DNA from: Hibiscus mutabilis
Lineage: Eukaryota; Streptophyta; Magnoliopsida; Malvales; Malvaceae
Assembly: GCA_019671005.1 (NCBI GenBank)
Contig: CM033745.1
Span: 5,317,146 to 5,381,145, forward strand
Direction: 5' to 3'
Length of the DNA: 64,000 bases
Positions 44,281 to 56,440 of this stretch are shown in pieces (the first letter of the stretch is position 1; each line of letters begins with the position of its first letter). Both the position numbers and the translations under genes were made by a program. The notes beneath the pieces were generated by a model. The model made no database searches, had not been told where the DNA came from, and worked only from the letters and a program-made list of their open reading frames with translations.

Positions 44281-47200
44281 AGTTTTTATAATGTAAATAC
44301 ACAAACTTATTTTAAATTAATTTTACACAACATGTATATTAAAATTTTACCCATATTAAATTAATAATACAATGCATTCGAGTTAAGTTGCATTCATCTA
44401 TTAATACCAATGGGCCGAAGGACCTTATTTGTTCTTTTTACAGTTCGGCTCGATTTGTAATAAATATTATTATAGAACTATTTTTAATATTTTATTAATT
44501 TTGAATAATATATTAATCTATTAATACGTATGTATTGAATTTAGGGTTAAGAGTTAGGACAAAATTTGGAGTTACACAATAATATAAAATTGATCATTCA
44601 ATTCTACATACGTTAGACTATTATTTATTCATTTTTCCTAAGGTCTAATGTTTTATTACAAACGACGTTAACCATTTGTTTTTTTTTTTTGGTGATTAAC
44701 AGACAAAAAAAGCTTAATGATTTGATCCAGATCATAAGTTTCATGAGCCTAATTTCATGTCCTTATGAAGAAAACTCCAAACCCTTGCTTTCAATTTCCT
44801 TTTCTTTTCGGACCTTAATTTATTCATATTATTAGCTTTAGTTTTCAACTATATACAACATTTAAATTATTTAGTTCAATAAAAGGTTTTCTGTTTTTAA
44901 GTATATTTGATTAATATTTTTTTGGGTTTCTAATCATGGAAGATATATTAATAAAATAATTATGGTTGAACAAACTAACATGATCAAAACCCAAGGATAT
45001 TAATAAAACTATATAAGATACCTACTTTCTTAACATCTAGCTCTAATTAATAAATAGAAAATAACTAATTAAGAAATTAAATGAAAAAAGCTAGCAGTTA
45101 CGAGATTATAATACCAACCCATATGTGGATGAGCAATATATAATAATAAAATTAAAAATGGAAAACAATCATATAATTCAAACTTTAAAGTCTACCTTCA
45201 ATATTGATCCAAAAACTTAAAACTGATAAAAAGGACCTAACTACTATGATTATTTAATTTCAAAAAAATGAATACATTGGTGCTGGTCAAAAACAGTATA
45301 TAGTTGAAAGTTAGAAATATTTAATGATGTGGGTTTTTGTATTTGGTAGATAAAGTTGATATAGGGAATGCCCAAATGTCACATGACCAAATTGGACTAC
45401 CCGTATGGGAAAGATCCCATCATCTGCTAACCCCCCAAGTTGAGCTTATAATTTTGATTATATTTAAATCAATGCACCAAAAGGCCATCTTAATATATTA
45501 ATTTATGCTTTTGACTAGAAATTATTTGGAGCCACTGTATTTGGTCACCTTTGACTTCTCAACCATCATTAAACCGTTTTCTTTTCGGAATCCATTTAAT
45601 TAAATCTCAATATGTGAAAGACGAAATCAAAGTTAAAAGTTAAGATAAAACATAAATGTTTGAAAATAAAAAATAAATTTATATTTTAATTACTTTTATG
45701 AAAATTATATAAATAAAAGGTTAAAAAATTGGTGCGTAGGGACAGTGCACCGGAAGACTAAACTGATGTAAGAGAATACGTATTTAAGTTACGATCTTAT
45801 TTGTCCCTTGCAAGATTGATTCAAAGAGGGGTTAACATTGGGTTAAAATTAATAAATGAGCATCTTCAAAGAGTTAGAGAGAAGCAAAGCTAAATATGAT
45901 ACTTAACTTGAATCATATGGAAGATGTGTACGTAAAATCATTGACCAAATCCTGTAGCCACAGATTTCTGACAATAATAATTATTGTATCTGATTTATTA
46001 AACGATTAATTCATCAAGTTTTCTTCACTCACAACACCAAAATTTAAATTTCTGACTATGCTTAAGGGATGTAAGACCTCATTCTGCTAGACCAACTGAT
46101 CGTATGTAATAAACAATAGTAATTCTTTTTTACCTGATTACGCAGATTTTCATGTTTTGGAGTAATATTAGGACTACTACGAAGATGACATATGTTTCTT
46201 TCTCGTGAATGTATATATTATAATATATGTGGAGGCAAAACTGGTGCGTTGGCGACGGCGTCGCCTTGTCATAAGCGTTGGCAACCAGCCTACCACCATC
46301 ATAAAAATCAGTATAAACAAATGATCAAATTTTGCAATAATAAGAAAAGAAAAGAAAATTAGATGAAGAATTGAAGATGATATTGAAATGGTGACTCCAA
46401 GTATCCAAGGATTTTTTGTATATCCGATTTGGTGAAAACACATGAACGACACAGGTTTTCTGACAGAATATTTTGCAAATTGGTTCATTTAAGAGCTGGG
46501 GATGAGGGGATTTTAATGTTTATTTCTTGAACAACGGTAGGGAATTCAATTATTTATCTGTTCAGTTGCATGAGATCGCAAATGAAAGCTGTTTGGTTGT
46601 TGAGATTGTTGTGATTAATGGGCACATATTATGGGGCTGTACATAAAACTAATAGGATCCCCCATCAATCATATATACATTATTACATTATGTCCTTAAA
46701 ATCTGTGGGTTGACCAGCATGGCTGTTCTTGGTATTATAAAATGTCTGGGGCTGCTGGGATTCACTGCTATTAAAAACTGGGTGGAGTTGGATTCATCAA
46801 CCAACACAATGGATCAAGTTTATAATGCAGACATGTACCATGGATTTGCAGTGATGTGTCCAAATTTGATGCCAAGATGGGTAAATTGATGCTAGATCGT
46901 AATTTGGACCAAGAAAAAGGTAGCTTGCTACTCAAAATGAAGACTAGTTTTCACACAAGGAAATCTGTTGTCACGTTACATATTGATATATATCTCAGGA
47001 TAAGACTCAAGCTTCAGAATTCACTATGAAATTGGATTTGTACATATTAATGTTTTATGATTATTTTTTATTAAGTAGATATAATTATATTATAATAACA
47101 TATGTCATTATTTGAACTCATACAAGATGAGATGTCACAGTAAAAAACATTATATAAAATAAAAAATTCAAATAAAATCATAAAAATTTAAAAAAATCTC

Positions 47201-47365
47201 AAAATTTTCTTTTAAATCCACGACTTTTATGGGAAAAAAATTCAGATCTTTTCAAGATATATCATTAAGGCCCAAAACAGATATTAAGTCTTGTTATTCT
47301 TGTATAAAAGAAGTATTAGTCTAAATATAAATGAATGAATTGCATATAATGAAAGTCACAATTTT
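44281..47365. other. AT-rich intergenic DNA, no supported gene
   Basis: One minus-strand frame (46177-46488, 103 codons) has a hydrophobic stretch followed by an Arg run. It matches nothing I recognise and has no clear promoter or splice context, so it is not called. Confidence 0.45.
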
Positions 47366-47493
47366 TTTTACAAGTCCTAATTCTAATTCTACCTAGAGAG
47401 GAGGGAAAGGAAATGATGCTCGTAGTGGGTCTAAAACTCATAACCTAACAGAATATGAGGAAAAAAAGATGAACAGCTTTGTCAACCGATCAA
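47366..47493 (-). mobile_element. tRNA-derived SINE, copy B
   Basis: On the minus strand: GATCGGTTGACAAAGCTG head, GGTTATGAGTTTTAGACCC around the B box, and a CTAGGTAGAATTAG tail. Same family as 44145-44275. Confidence 0.6.
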
Positions 47494-47689
47494 ATATGTT
47501 TGTTCGAAAGTCACAAATCCTAAACACAATAGATATTAGCCGCTAATAATGACTCTACCTTCCACAATTCCCTTTGATGACAATTCCAGCAGTCGTCAAC
47601 TAACAGAGATTGAATCAAATCTACTACCATTATCACGCATTTTTACCTTACAAAAATGAGAAACATTTCAACCTAACAAATGGTGTTAG

Positions 47690-47830
47690 TGGAAAAACAT
47701 ATAATGTTCATCTTAGGAGATTTAAGTTCAAATCGCTTTGTCTGCGAGATGTGCATTGTCAAAAAATTAAAAATATATATGAATAAATACTACATATAAT
47801 CACCTTAATACTATTCGAAAAAAAAATTAG
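47690..47830 (+). mobile_element. SINE-like unit, copy 2
   Basis: TGGTGTTAGTGG (A-box-like) is followed by GTTCAAATC, an exact match to the B-box consensus. The unit ends in an A-run after ACTATTCG. It is related to 38335-38450. Confidence 0.5.
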
Positions 47831-49690
47831 AAAACCTTTTATTTCTCACCCCATGAGTTACAGCTGGCATTGCTTAAAATCGTAATCATTGGGATATAAA
47901 TATGTTTGGCCCATTTGGATTCCGATGGCCATTGAGTATCAGTACCCTGCCGATGAGACTTTCCAATTCCATGATTAGGGCAACAACTTTGGGTCCAAAA
48001 CCTTCCCTGCGTATCCATTTCTTTACCTCCGGTAGCCAAATAGATAACCCTTTTGGCTTTTGCCTAACTCTAGAAAACACTATTATCCTTATATCAAAAC
48101 CCTTTCATTTGTTTTTTTGAGGAAATCAAAACCCTTTCAGTATGTTGCTGTTGGTGTCTTTCTAAAAATAACAACAAACCACCGTCAGCGGGTCAAGACA
48201 TTAAGTCCATTAAAATTGTCAATGGTTTAAATTTTGACGTTGTAAATAATAACCTAATTAAATTTAAATATTTGTTTTCCGTCAATGTTCATGTTGTCAT
48301 AATCTTCTGGATGTCATAAAAGTGGACCAAAACCAAGAAAATTATGCCGCAGTAATTGGGTTTGTAAAGTTACAAGGACCGGTAAGTGGATATATTTTTT
48401 CCCTATATTATTCGGGTAAAGTTAGATTAGAGAAGTAATGACAAAGCAAAACATAAGATAATATAAACTATCATTGCCTTTAACTGATGAAGGCTCGAAA
48501 TTCCCCCTTTGAAGAAAAAGAAGTGTTCATAGGTCTTAGACAGCTTTGGACTTTGGTACCTACTTCTCATATCGGCACGCATACAAAACACAAAGCAAAG
48601 CTCGTTGTCCTCATGATCTTAGAAGCGAATCATAAATTCTACGACAATGATATACATTAAAACTTAATCGGATATATAAGCACTTACATCATTTTTAACC
48701 TACAAGACTCATTCTTTTATAAATAAAATTGCGAATTTGAATAAACACGTAATGTAATGAACTATAGGCACCACTAAATTTTAGTTCTGATCTTTGCCTT
48801 TTTACCTTCCGATTCCAATGAATCATAGCTACCACTTTACTTTGGTTTCATTATTTATTATTTCTCTCGTGCTTGCGTTTCCAATCTTCTAACAGTAACC
48901 TTTGAATTTCATCGCTATCTAGGTGGCTAGCTAGACACGAGCGATGTTGTCCAAATTAAAGCCTAAAGGTCGGTTTCGAAGGATGGGGAAATTGGGGTAT
49001 GGTGGCCAAGTACTTGGAAGTGAAAAATACAGCAAACAATTACAAGAACAAGTCATGTGGAGGCTGATCTAAATTGAATGTAACAGTAGCTTTTCTCAAG
49101 TGGGGGAGCAAAACTGTAACTCAATAACCCCATGTTCTTGTGAATGGACACCCTAAACATTTTGGTATGGGAGCTTATTTTCGGGTCTTTGTCTGGCTAT
49201 ATTTATTTAACAGAATTCCTTCTCCAAAGGTTGCAGTCTGAAACTAAAGGATAGGCTGGACACTTCTATTAGCTGATATATATAAATTTACCCCTCTAAT
49301 TTAAAATATGATCCTCAAAATACAATGTTCAAATGAAAGATTATACATAATCTTTAAAATTTTAACACTTATCACCATTTAATCCTAATTTTAAACAGAC
49401 CTAATATTATACATTTTTAAAATAACATAATTATATCAAATTCACATCTTTAAAATATTATGGTGAAGCCAGTGCTATTTTTTAAACAGGCCAAATTTTA
49501 TTACTCAGGGCCCAGTTTCGGGGCCTAATCCATTTTTCTCAATCCTTCCAAATATTTGACTGAATTCTGTATTTGAACGGGTAATCTGTTTCAAAATAGA
49601 TTTAATAATTAAAAATAATGAGCAGTTAGATAGATTTATATATCAAATACTTTTGTATCTGGGAAAATATCACATGCTCGCGGTGGAAAC
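47831..49690. other. Intergenic, no supported gene
   Basis: Two overlapping minus-strand frames at 47839-48080 are short and unrecognised. The rest is AT-rich. Confidence 0.45.
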
Positions 49691-49719
49691 ACAAAATTCG
49701 CAAGCGTTTAAGTTGTTAT

Positions 49720-49945
49720 GTTTAAGGATTCGTTTAGGGTTTAGGGTTTAAGTGTAAGAATTTAGGATTTAGAGTTTATGGTTAGAATTTAAGGTTTAGA
49801 GGTTAGTTTTTATAGTAATATGATTAGGGATTTTGGCTTTAACCTATAAACTATAAATCTTAACCACACCTCCTAAATTCAAAACTCATCAACTAAAAAT
49901 CATAAACACTAAACCCTAAACAAAATCTTTAAACCCTACAATTAA
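49720..49945. repeat. Foldback of telomere-like words, second unit
   Basis: GTTTAGGGTTTAGGGTTTAAG near the left end is answered by AAACCCTAAACAAAATC / AAACCCTAC at the right. The middle is AT-rich and pairs loosely. Same type as 36955-37190. Confidence 0.6.
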
Positions 49946-49949
49946 AGTG

Positions 49950-52099
49950 CCTGTGGAAACAAATGTTGGTATATGGTATATACCCTTAAAATTTTACCAA
50001 CATTATTAGAAATCTTATCAAAATTATTATTTAAGTTACCAAATTAACCGGCAAAATTGTTCGGATAATATTTATGAAAAAGATATTTTGTGCTTTGAGG
50101 CTGGTAAAAAATTATTTTACTAAATAGAGAAATTTCTACAATAATTGAAGAACTCGTCGAGAAAAACACAATTTATAAATTCGTCGGGAAGATTCAAACC
50201 ATTTTTTCCTGACGACTCACCTGTGATTTTTCAAATAAAAACACTCTTAAATTCGTCAAGATTTTTTTGACGACTTTTAAATTTTGTATAGAAGACACGA
50301 CAACTTCACTCGTTGTAAAAATATTTCTGCTTGGTGAAACAAAATTTCAAAGTAATTTTAGAGTGAGGTACGTTAAAATGAGGCTATACAAAAATACTTA
50401 TAAAAGTAGTAAGAATTTGTATATCGACTTTTATGTAACTACAAAAATAATTATAAAATAGTAAGAATTTCGGTATATACACAAATGTTTACGATTGTTA
50501 TGTACCTATATAAATTCTTATCCATTAATACACAAATCCTTACTATTTTTGTAAGTATTTTTATATAGCCTCATTTTAGCCGCCTCACGTTAGAACAACC
50601 TAAAATTTCACCCACTCTACTTCCCAAAATAATTTTTCCCATTGCATTATTCGGGGAAAACCCCAGATTAACCTCTGTAGTTATCCAAATTATATCAAGG
50701 TTTGTTGTATATCTCCTCTGTTACACCAAAAGCTATTGCGTACAGTGTTGTGATTAGTTATCCAAATTAACTTTGTTAGAGTCAAAAGCAACATAAAGAA
50801 AGAAGTAGATGGTGGGAATTATGAAAGAAGGAAAAAATTATTATAACCTTTCAGATGCCCCCACATTAGACAAAAAATTATTATGATACTTTGGAAGAAA
50901 GAAAACAGGGGATGCATTTTCATCAGACTATACAAATATTCCAACATATCTGCTGCAGAGAGAATCAAATGGCATTAAAACTAGAACCAAACTTCCATCA
51001 ATCCTTTGAAGCTTGGCCCTTTGTTTTCATTACTTTCTCAACAGATTCTTGTTTCCATCTTTACTGGTCATAGATGGAATGGCCAAATCTGCAGATACTG
51101 CAGGAGGATGTCTGGCAGAGATCTCATACACTATATTATGTTACCGTAAAGACAAAATGCAATCATTTCTTCATGTGCCAATCTGCATTATTGTGAGAAA
51201 AGTTGAAGGCATTTCCATCAATCATGTGGATCTATACAGTACCGAGTGCTTAATTATTAGATGGTAGAAAGTGGATAACAAAGTGCCAATTCTTCTGAAA
51301 AAGTTAGCGGGAGGGGAAAGGCGAAAAGCTGATCAAAATACAAGAAATGGGCCCTGAGAAATACAATGTTCAACCGATGTGGAAATCTCAGCTGCACCCT
51401 AAAGACAAGTTACATTTTGTTCTTTAAGGTTTTTGTTTGTGTGCAGAGACAGACAAAACTACAGTATCATTGCTCCACGCTGTCGTCCCACCTTTTAATT
51501 ATTTATAAAAAAAGGGGTTTTTATTTTACAACAGTCGAGTCCTGCAATGAGTGAGAATTTTGATTAAAGATTATCAAATCTTCAAATGGCCTTAACCACA
51601 GGTCCAAATTTGACTAGTTCTGGAAGCAAAAAAGAACACACTATCCAGCAATGCAAGTCACAGTCCTAAAACTTGGTGAAATCAGAATCTCATATTTCCT
51701 GTTCAAGTTTGGGAAGACAGTTTCTGAAATTACAGGGAAATGCAACCTCCGACATTGCTTGAAAGGGATTTTGGATAAGATGTTTGGAATTGACAAAGCC
51801 TGAGCTGCTTTTTCTCCGACATAGCTGGTGCCAACAATTATACAATAGTGGAAGGTGCATTGGATCTTTACCTTGTAATTTGCACAATTTTTTCCATCGA
51901 AATGAATGAGATTCCTTAACCATGTTCGTTTAGGTATAAGAAAATCAACTTAAAAAAATTATAAGAAAATCAAATATATCGATTTTAGTTTAGTTAATAT
52001 TATCGTTCAAAAATATTTATGGAAGTTGCGGATTTGATTAGATTTAAGTGTATAATATTCTTCTGGCATAAAGTTAAAAGAAATTAAGGTTTTATTGAA
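49950..52099. other. Intergenic, with one MITE (50361-50590)
   Basis: No supported coding frame. CGTCG / GACGAC words recur at 50150-50310. Confidence 0.45.
50361..50590. mobile_element. MITE with TGAGG...AAAATGAGGCTATA inverted arms
   Basis: TTAAAATGAGGCTATACAAA near the left end is inverted at the right as TATATAGCCTCATTTTAGC. The AATACTTATAAAAGTAGTAAG block is mirrored by CTTACTATTTTTGTAAGTATT. Arms are about 60 bp. No coding capacity. Confidence 0.65.
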
Positions 52100-52490
52100 T
52101 ATTCATTTTGACTTATATTTTTTTTAGATCAATTAAACCCTTAACATTTTATTTTGGGATAAAATGACCTCTGCGGATGAAAGATGTCGGTCAACTGACG
52201 GTAAATAGCTTAAAATGACGTGACAAACCTATATAACAGTACATGCTGACATGACAATATCATATAGACAAATGTGTTGACTTGAAAAAACGTTACATCA
52301 GTTAAAAAATAATTTTATAAAATTATATAAAATATAAAATAATACTTTATGCTGACTTATCGTTATGTCGAGTCATTTCAAATTATTTACCGTTAGTTTT
52401 CTAACAATTTTCATCCGTGGAGGGGCCATTTGACCCAAAATAAAACGTTGATGGCTGAATTGTTCAAAAAAGAAGAATATGGACCAAAAC
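52100..52490. mobile_element. MITE with about 100-bp inverted arms
   Basis: ACATTTTATTTTGGGATAAA, GCGGATGAAAGATGT and ACGGTAAATAGCTTAAAATGA in the left arm are mirrored in the right arm by CCATTTGACCCAAAATAAAA, ACAATTTTCATCCGTGG and TCATTTCAAATTATTTACCG. No coding capacity. Confidence 0.7.
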
Positions 52491-52900
52491 AACTGTTCAG
52501 TCAAACATTTGAGGTATTTTTTTAATTTATACCTATTCTTCTTGATGGATAGATCAAAAGTTAGTTTATGATTGTTTTTGAAAAGTACCATAAAAATGTT
52601 TTCGAGAAAAAATGATATGAAAAAAAATTATTTAGAGTGTCAATCACATTTCTGGTGATAAGGCTTCGTGTGGAGGATTGCTTAGAGATGCTATTGGTTA
52701 TTTGGCTTCTCTCGAAGTATAGGCCAGCTTCCGATCATTATGGCAGAATTATGGGCAGCTCATGACGCATTGAAACATGCTTGGAGTTTTGGTTTTCGGA
52801 AGTTAATCCTTGAAACAGACTCTACGGATGCTTTTGAAATCCTTAGTCATCGATCGATGGCTTTCCATGGTAATGCTATTGTGGATGCTATTCATAATAT

Positions 52901-53607
52901 TGTCACGACCCAAATATTTTGGTCCGAGACAATTGCTCAAGGATCCGTCTATGAGGTTCAAAGCGGATCATCGGGCTTGCCAAGGCCACTAGACTTGGCC
53001 CAACACTTGGAGAATGCTAGAAAACCGGATCACATTGACTTTTCAGAAATGACAGGAGAAAAGAAGTCAAACGAGGAATCTTGCCATATCGAGTGTGATC
53101 AGCTATCTGAGGAAAGAAACCTACTAAGTGATGTAATTAGGTAGGATTTGATATTCTTTCCTATATTATAGATTCTTGTAAGGATTTGGGTTAATCATGG
53201 CCATCCATGTAAATCGATCCAGACCATTGATTGAGTGGAAGCTCAACTATAAATAGAGAGCCTCTCACCCTCATTTGTATCATCCATCCCATTCTATTCT
53301 TTCTCTCATTTGAGAAGAGTAATAAGACTCTTATGCATTTACTCTATTTCTCTCTTGTCCATTTCAATTGTTCTTGGTTCTTAAGCCCTTTGTTTTAGTT
53401 GCCTCTCGAGTGGCTAAAAGTAGTCACCATAGTGCTTAAAGCGCTTTCGCATCCATCGAAGTCTTGAGGGCTTGTCCGAGCCGTTGGCGAGTAAGAGTAC
53501 TCGCAAGGCTGGTTGAAGGTTGACTTAGGCGCGAGAATCGACCAAATAGCGTCAAAGGCGTCTAAGGTCACACGGATCAGCTAGGGTTGAGCTCTAGCCC
53601 CGTGACA
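52901..53607 (+). repeat. 5' LTR of the gag-only element
   Basis: TGTCACGACCCAAATATTTT at the start, TAGCCCCGTGACA at the end. TATAAATAG at 53248-53256 is a good core promoter candidate. Confidence 0.88.
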
Positions 53608-53609
53608 AG

Positions 53610-53621
53610 TGGTATCATTGC
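53610..53621 (+). other. Primer binding site of the gag-only element
   Basis: TGGTATCATTGC, two bases after the LTR. The first eight bases match the initiator tRNA-Met primer site TGGTATCAGAGC. Confidence 0.65.
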
Positions 53622-53717
53622 GAGATGATGGGGCTTGCATTCGAACCTACTTAGTGTTGCAGTCAAGTTAGGCGAGGATTTGCATTCGAAGTAGTTCGTT
53701 GCAAAGAAGTGGGCGAG

Positions 53718-55028
53718 ATGGCTTTAAAGAGGAAGACGTTAACAATGAATGAGATAAGAGAAATTCTTGATGATTTCAATGATCGAACTTACTTTATTAA
53801 GTCTCAGATAGAAGACTTGGTCCACAACGTCGTTGGAGAAGAGGGTTGTTAGACTTGATGAATCCGAGCAAGGAGCCAAGGAGACCCAAGGTGTTTTTGA
53901 GTCTCACCTTGACCAAGTAGAGTTTATGGAGCACCGATTCAAGGACGAGACACGACGAGTTCTCAATGAGTTGGTGAATCTTCGAGGGAGTAATACTTGT
54001 GAAGTCAAGGTGAAAGCTTTGCGGATCGAGGTGAATGAGCTCAAGGAAGAGCTACTCAGTTGCAAGAGTGCAATGAGTGAATGGGGTGCGCTTGCCACCA
54101 TCTTAGAATGACTTGAGTTAGGGGCGAAGCTTGCAATGGAGCTAGAAGGTGCCCAGATTTGAAAGGCCAAAGATGTGGCTGAGTTGCTGACTGAGCCTAC
54201 AGGAGATAGGCCACTCAGTGCTGAGACGTTCAAGCCTACGATGAGTGACAGTGGGAATATAGAGGCTAAGTCCGTGCCAAATAAGAAGGCGAGCGAAAAG
54301 ATGAAGTGATATTTCTGTGATGGCCCACATGTGATAAAAAGCTGTCCCGAAAAGAATCGTTTTTCTGCATTCATCAAGGGAGAAGATGAGCCAGAAGGAA
54401 GAGTAGTGCGACTTGGCGCAATTGCGAGGGTCAATAAGCCAAGGGAGATCAAAAGTTCAACTACGAGTGCCAAAGTAGTCAAGCCAAGGTCGAGCCCCGG
54501 TGCGATAGTAAATGGAAAGTCGTCAAGCCGAGAGTGAAGAGGAAACAATTAGAGTGCTACCAGTGTAAGGGTCCTCACAAGTTGCGGAGATGCCCAGTTC
54601 GAGCCAATGGGTCCAAAATGAGGGATGAGCCCGAAGGGAGCGAGGCTACAGAGCTTGGTTCGAAGCCGTCTAGTTCTACCAAGGCCAAGGAAGACCAAAA
54701 GCAGAAAGAAGTGAACATGTCCAAGAAGGCTACGAGAGAGCTTGCCGAGGATGTTCGGGGAAAGAACATCGCTTTTAAGACCAATGGAGCATCGAAGAGG
54801 GCCAAGCCGAGAGACGTAGAAATCGTGGAGACACCACCCATGGGCAAGGTGGGAAACGAGCGAAGGACTTGGGGGAAGAAGTGCCGACGCAAGAGGAAGC
54901 ACCGAACTTCGAGAAAGAAGGGTCAATGCAAGAATAGTGCACCAAACTTCAATTCAGAGGGGCGGATGAAACAAGGGGCAACGAACCTTAGGCAGAAAGG
55001 GGCCGATGCGTGCAAAAAACTTCAATGA
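53718..55028 (+). pseudogene. Gag-like remnant with two CCHC-type knuckles
   Basis: A start ATGGCTTTAAAGAGG at 53718 opens a frame that shifts near 53830 into a coiled-coil segment (to 54111). The first knuckle around 54301-54345 reads K-stop-YFCDGPHVIKSCP: TGA at 54307 stands where the first cysteine codon would be. The second knuckle, CYQCKGPHKLRRC, lies in the frame that starts at 54534, followed by a Lys/Arg-rich tail. The knuckles have C-x2-C-x3-H-x4-C spacing, one residue shorter than the usual retroviral form. Not translatable as one protein. Confidence 0.7.
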
Positions 55029-55634
55029 AGAAGGTTCGATGCAAAAGGGGGCCAAACCTCAAGGAGAAAGAATGACTGCCATATTTTAGAGTAAATACAA
55101 CCGAGAGAAAGGTACATCTCAAATACAACTCTAATGTTTTTGAGTTTGATTTGCCATCATTGATGAGTATAGGTCGAGTTGGACCTAACCATCAGTGCGG
55201 GGGAGACGAAGCTTGGAAGTGACTTTTTAGAGTTTTAAGGAGCCAAATTGATGGGCTGACGTGTCTGAGAGTTCGTCTGATGTTCAACGTGGTGACACCC
55301 AAGACTTTGCCACAGGTTCAAGGCAAATCAAGGCTTGTAGGAGAAGCTCATACGATGGAGATGTATCTGAAGGCGTCATAGCACGTGACATCACTTCGCG
55401 GGAAGAGTTAGAGCGAGCAATCCTTATGGGGGGACATAGCCAAGTCGAGACGTCGAGAAGCCACCAAGATGATGTGAGGAATGGTGCAGAGGATCGATGT
55501 ATTCTATGGCTGCAAGAGCTGAGACGAGCAGCTCATATGGGGGAAACGCACCAAGCCGAGGCAACATGTAGCAGAATCCAAGGAGGCCCTACCCATAATC
55601 GTTCTAGTGCAGCGACGAGGGTGTTGCCAAGTTT

Positions 55635-55646
55635 AGTGGGGGAAAA
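55635..55646 (+). other. Polypurine tract of the gag-only element
   Basis: AGTGGGGGAAAA directly before the 3' LTR start TGTCAAGACC. Confidence 0.75.
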
Positions 55647-56277
55647 TGTCAAGACCCAAATATTTTGGTCCGACACTTGGAGAATGCTGGAGAGCCCGAT
55701 CACATTGACTTTTCAAAAATGGCAGGAGACAAGAAGTCAAACGAGGAATCTTGCCACATCGAGTGTGATCAGCTATCTGAGGAAAGAAACCTACTAATTG
55801 ATGTAATTAGGTAGGATTTGATATTCTTTCCTTGATTAGAGATTCTTGTAAGGATTTGGGCTAACCCTGGCCATCCATGTAAATCGATCCAGACCATTGA
55901 TTGAGTTGGAGCTCAACTATAAATAGAGAGCCTCCCACCCTCATTTGTACCATCTATCTCATTCCATTCATTCTCTCATTTGAGAAGGATAACAAGGCTC
56001 TGAGGCATTTACTTTATTTCTCTCTTGTCCCTCTCAATTATTCTTGGTTCTTAAGCTCTTTGTTTTAGTTGTCTATCGAGTGGCTAAGAGTAGCCACCAT
56101 AGTGCTTAAACCGCTTACGCATCCATCGAAGCCTTGAGGGCTTGTCCGAGCCGCTGGCGAGAAAGAGTACTCGCAAGGCTGGTTGAAGGCTGACTTAGGC
56201 GCGAGAATCGACCAAATAGTGTCAAAGGCGTTTAAGGCCGCACGGATCAGCTAGGGTTAAGCTGTAGCCCCGTGACA
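55647..56277 (+). repeat. 3' LTR of the gag-only element
   Basis: Matches the 5' LTR apart from a deletion of about 80 bp near its start and scattered substitutions. The TATAAATAG box is kept at 55918-55926. Confidence 0.88.
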
Positions 56278-56440
56278 ATATGCTCAAGCTTGATTATGAG
56301 GTACAAGTTGTTATGTCCGAAGAGATGGCAACAAGGTTGCGGATGCTTTGGCGGCCATTATCCGTGGGAAGCCAGCTGAAGAAATCTTATATGATTCGGC
56401 ACCGTCTTTTGTTACGAGCCTAATTAGAGAAGATCTCTAA

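Larger units (their letters stand above)
52901..56277 (+). mobile_element. Gag-only LTR retrotransposon (TR-GAG type), 3377 bp
   Basis: LTRs lie at 52901-53607 (707 bp) and 55647-56277 (631 bp). Ends are TGTCACG and CGTGACA, perfect inverse. The 3' LTR has a deletion of about 80 bp after GGTCCGA and many substitutions, so the insertion is not recent. A TGGTATCA primer site follows the 5' LTR and a GTGGGGGAAAA tract precedes the 3' LTR. The target duplication is ATAT, or AATAT if the last A is shared. The interior codes only for gag-like pieces; no protease, RT or integrase is seen. It would need enzymes from another element. Confidence 0.88.
52640..56440 (+). pseudogene. RNase H-like (RVT_3) fragment split by an LTR element
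   Basis: Left part, 52640-52900: SGDKASCGGLLRDA, then after a frameshift IMAELWAAHDALKHAWSFG and LILETDSTDAFEIL. Right part, 56278-56440: LDYEVQV, then after another shift NKVADALAAIIRG. These are the RVT_3 blocks in the right order: a G-G-LLRD head, E-xx-A, E-T-D-S and N-x-x-A-D-A-L-A. The 3377-bp insertion sits between them. Two frameshifts and the insertion make it a pseudogene. Whether the source was a LINE or a host gene is not decidable here. Confidence 0.75.

Noticed and set aside
46177..46488. 103-codon minus-strand frame with a hydrophobic stretch and an Arg run
   Set aside because: No family recognised, AT-rich context, no promoter or splice support. Could be an exon, but evidence is too thin.
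47839..48120. Overlapping short frames on both strands
   Set aside because: No recognisable domain, and both strands open equally.
53904..54926. Long minus-strand frames opposite the gag-like region
   Set aside because: Shadows of the plus-strand coding bias; Ser/Leu-rich with no motif.
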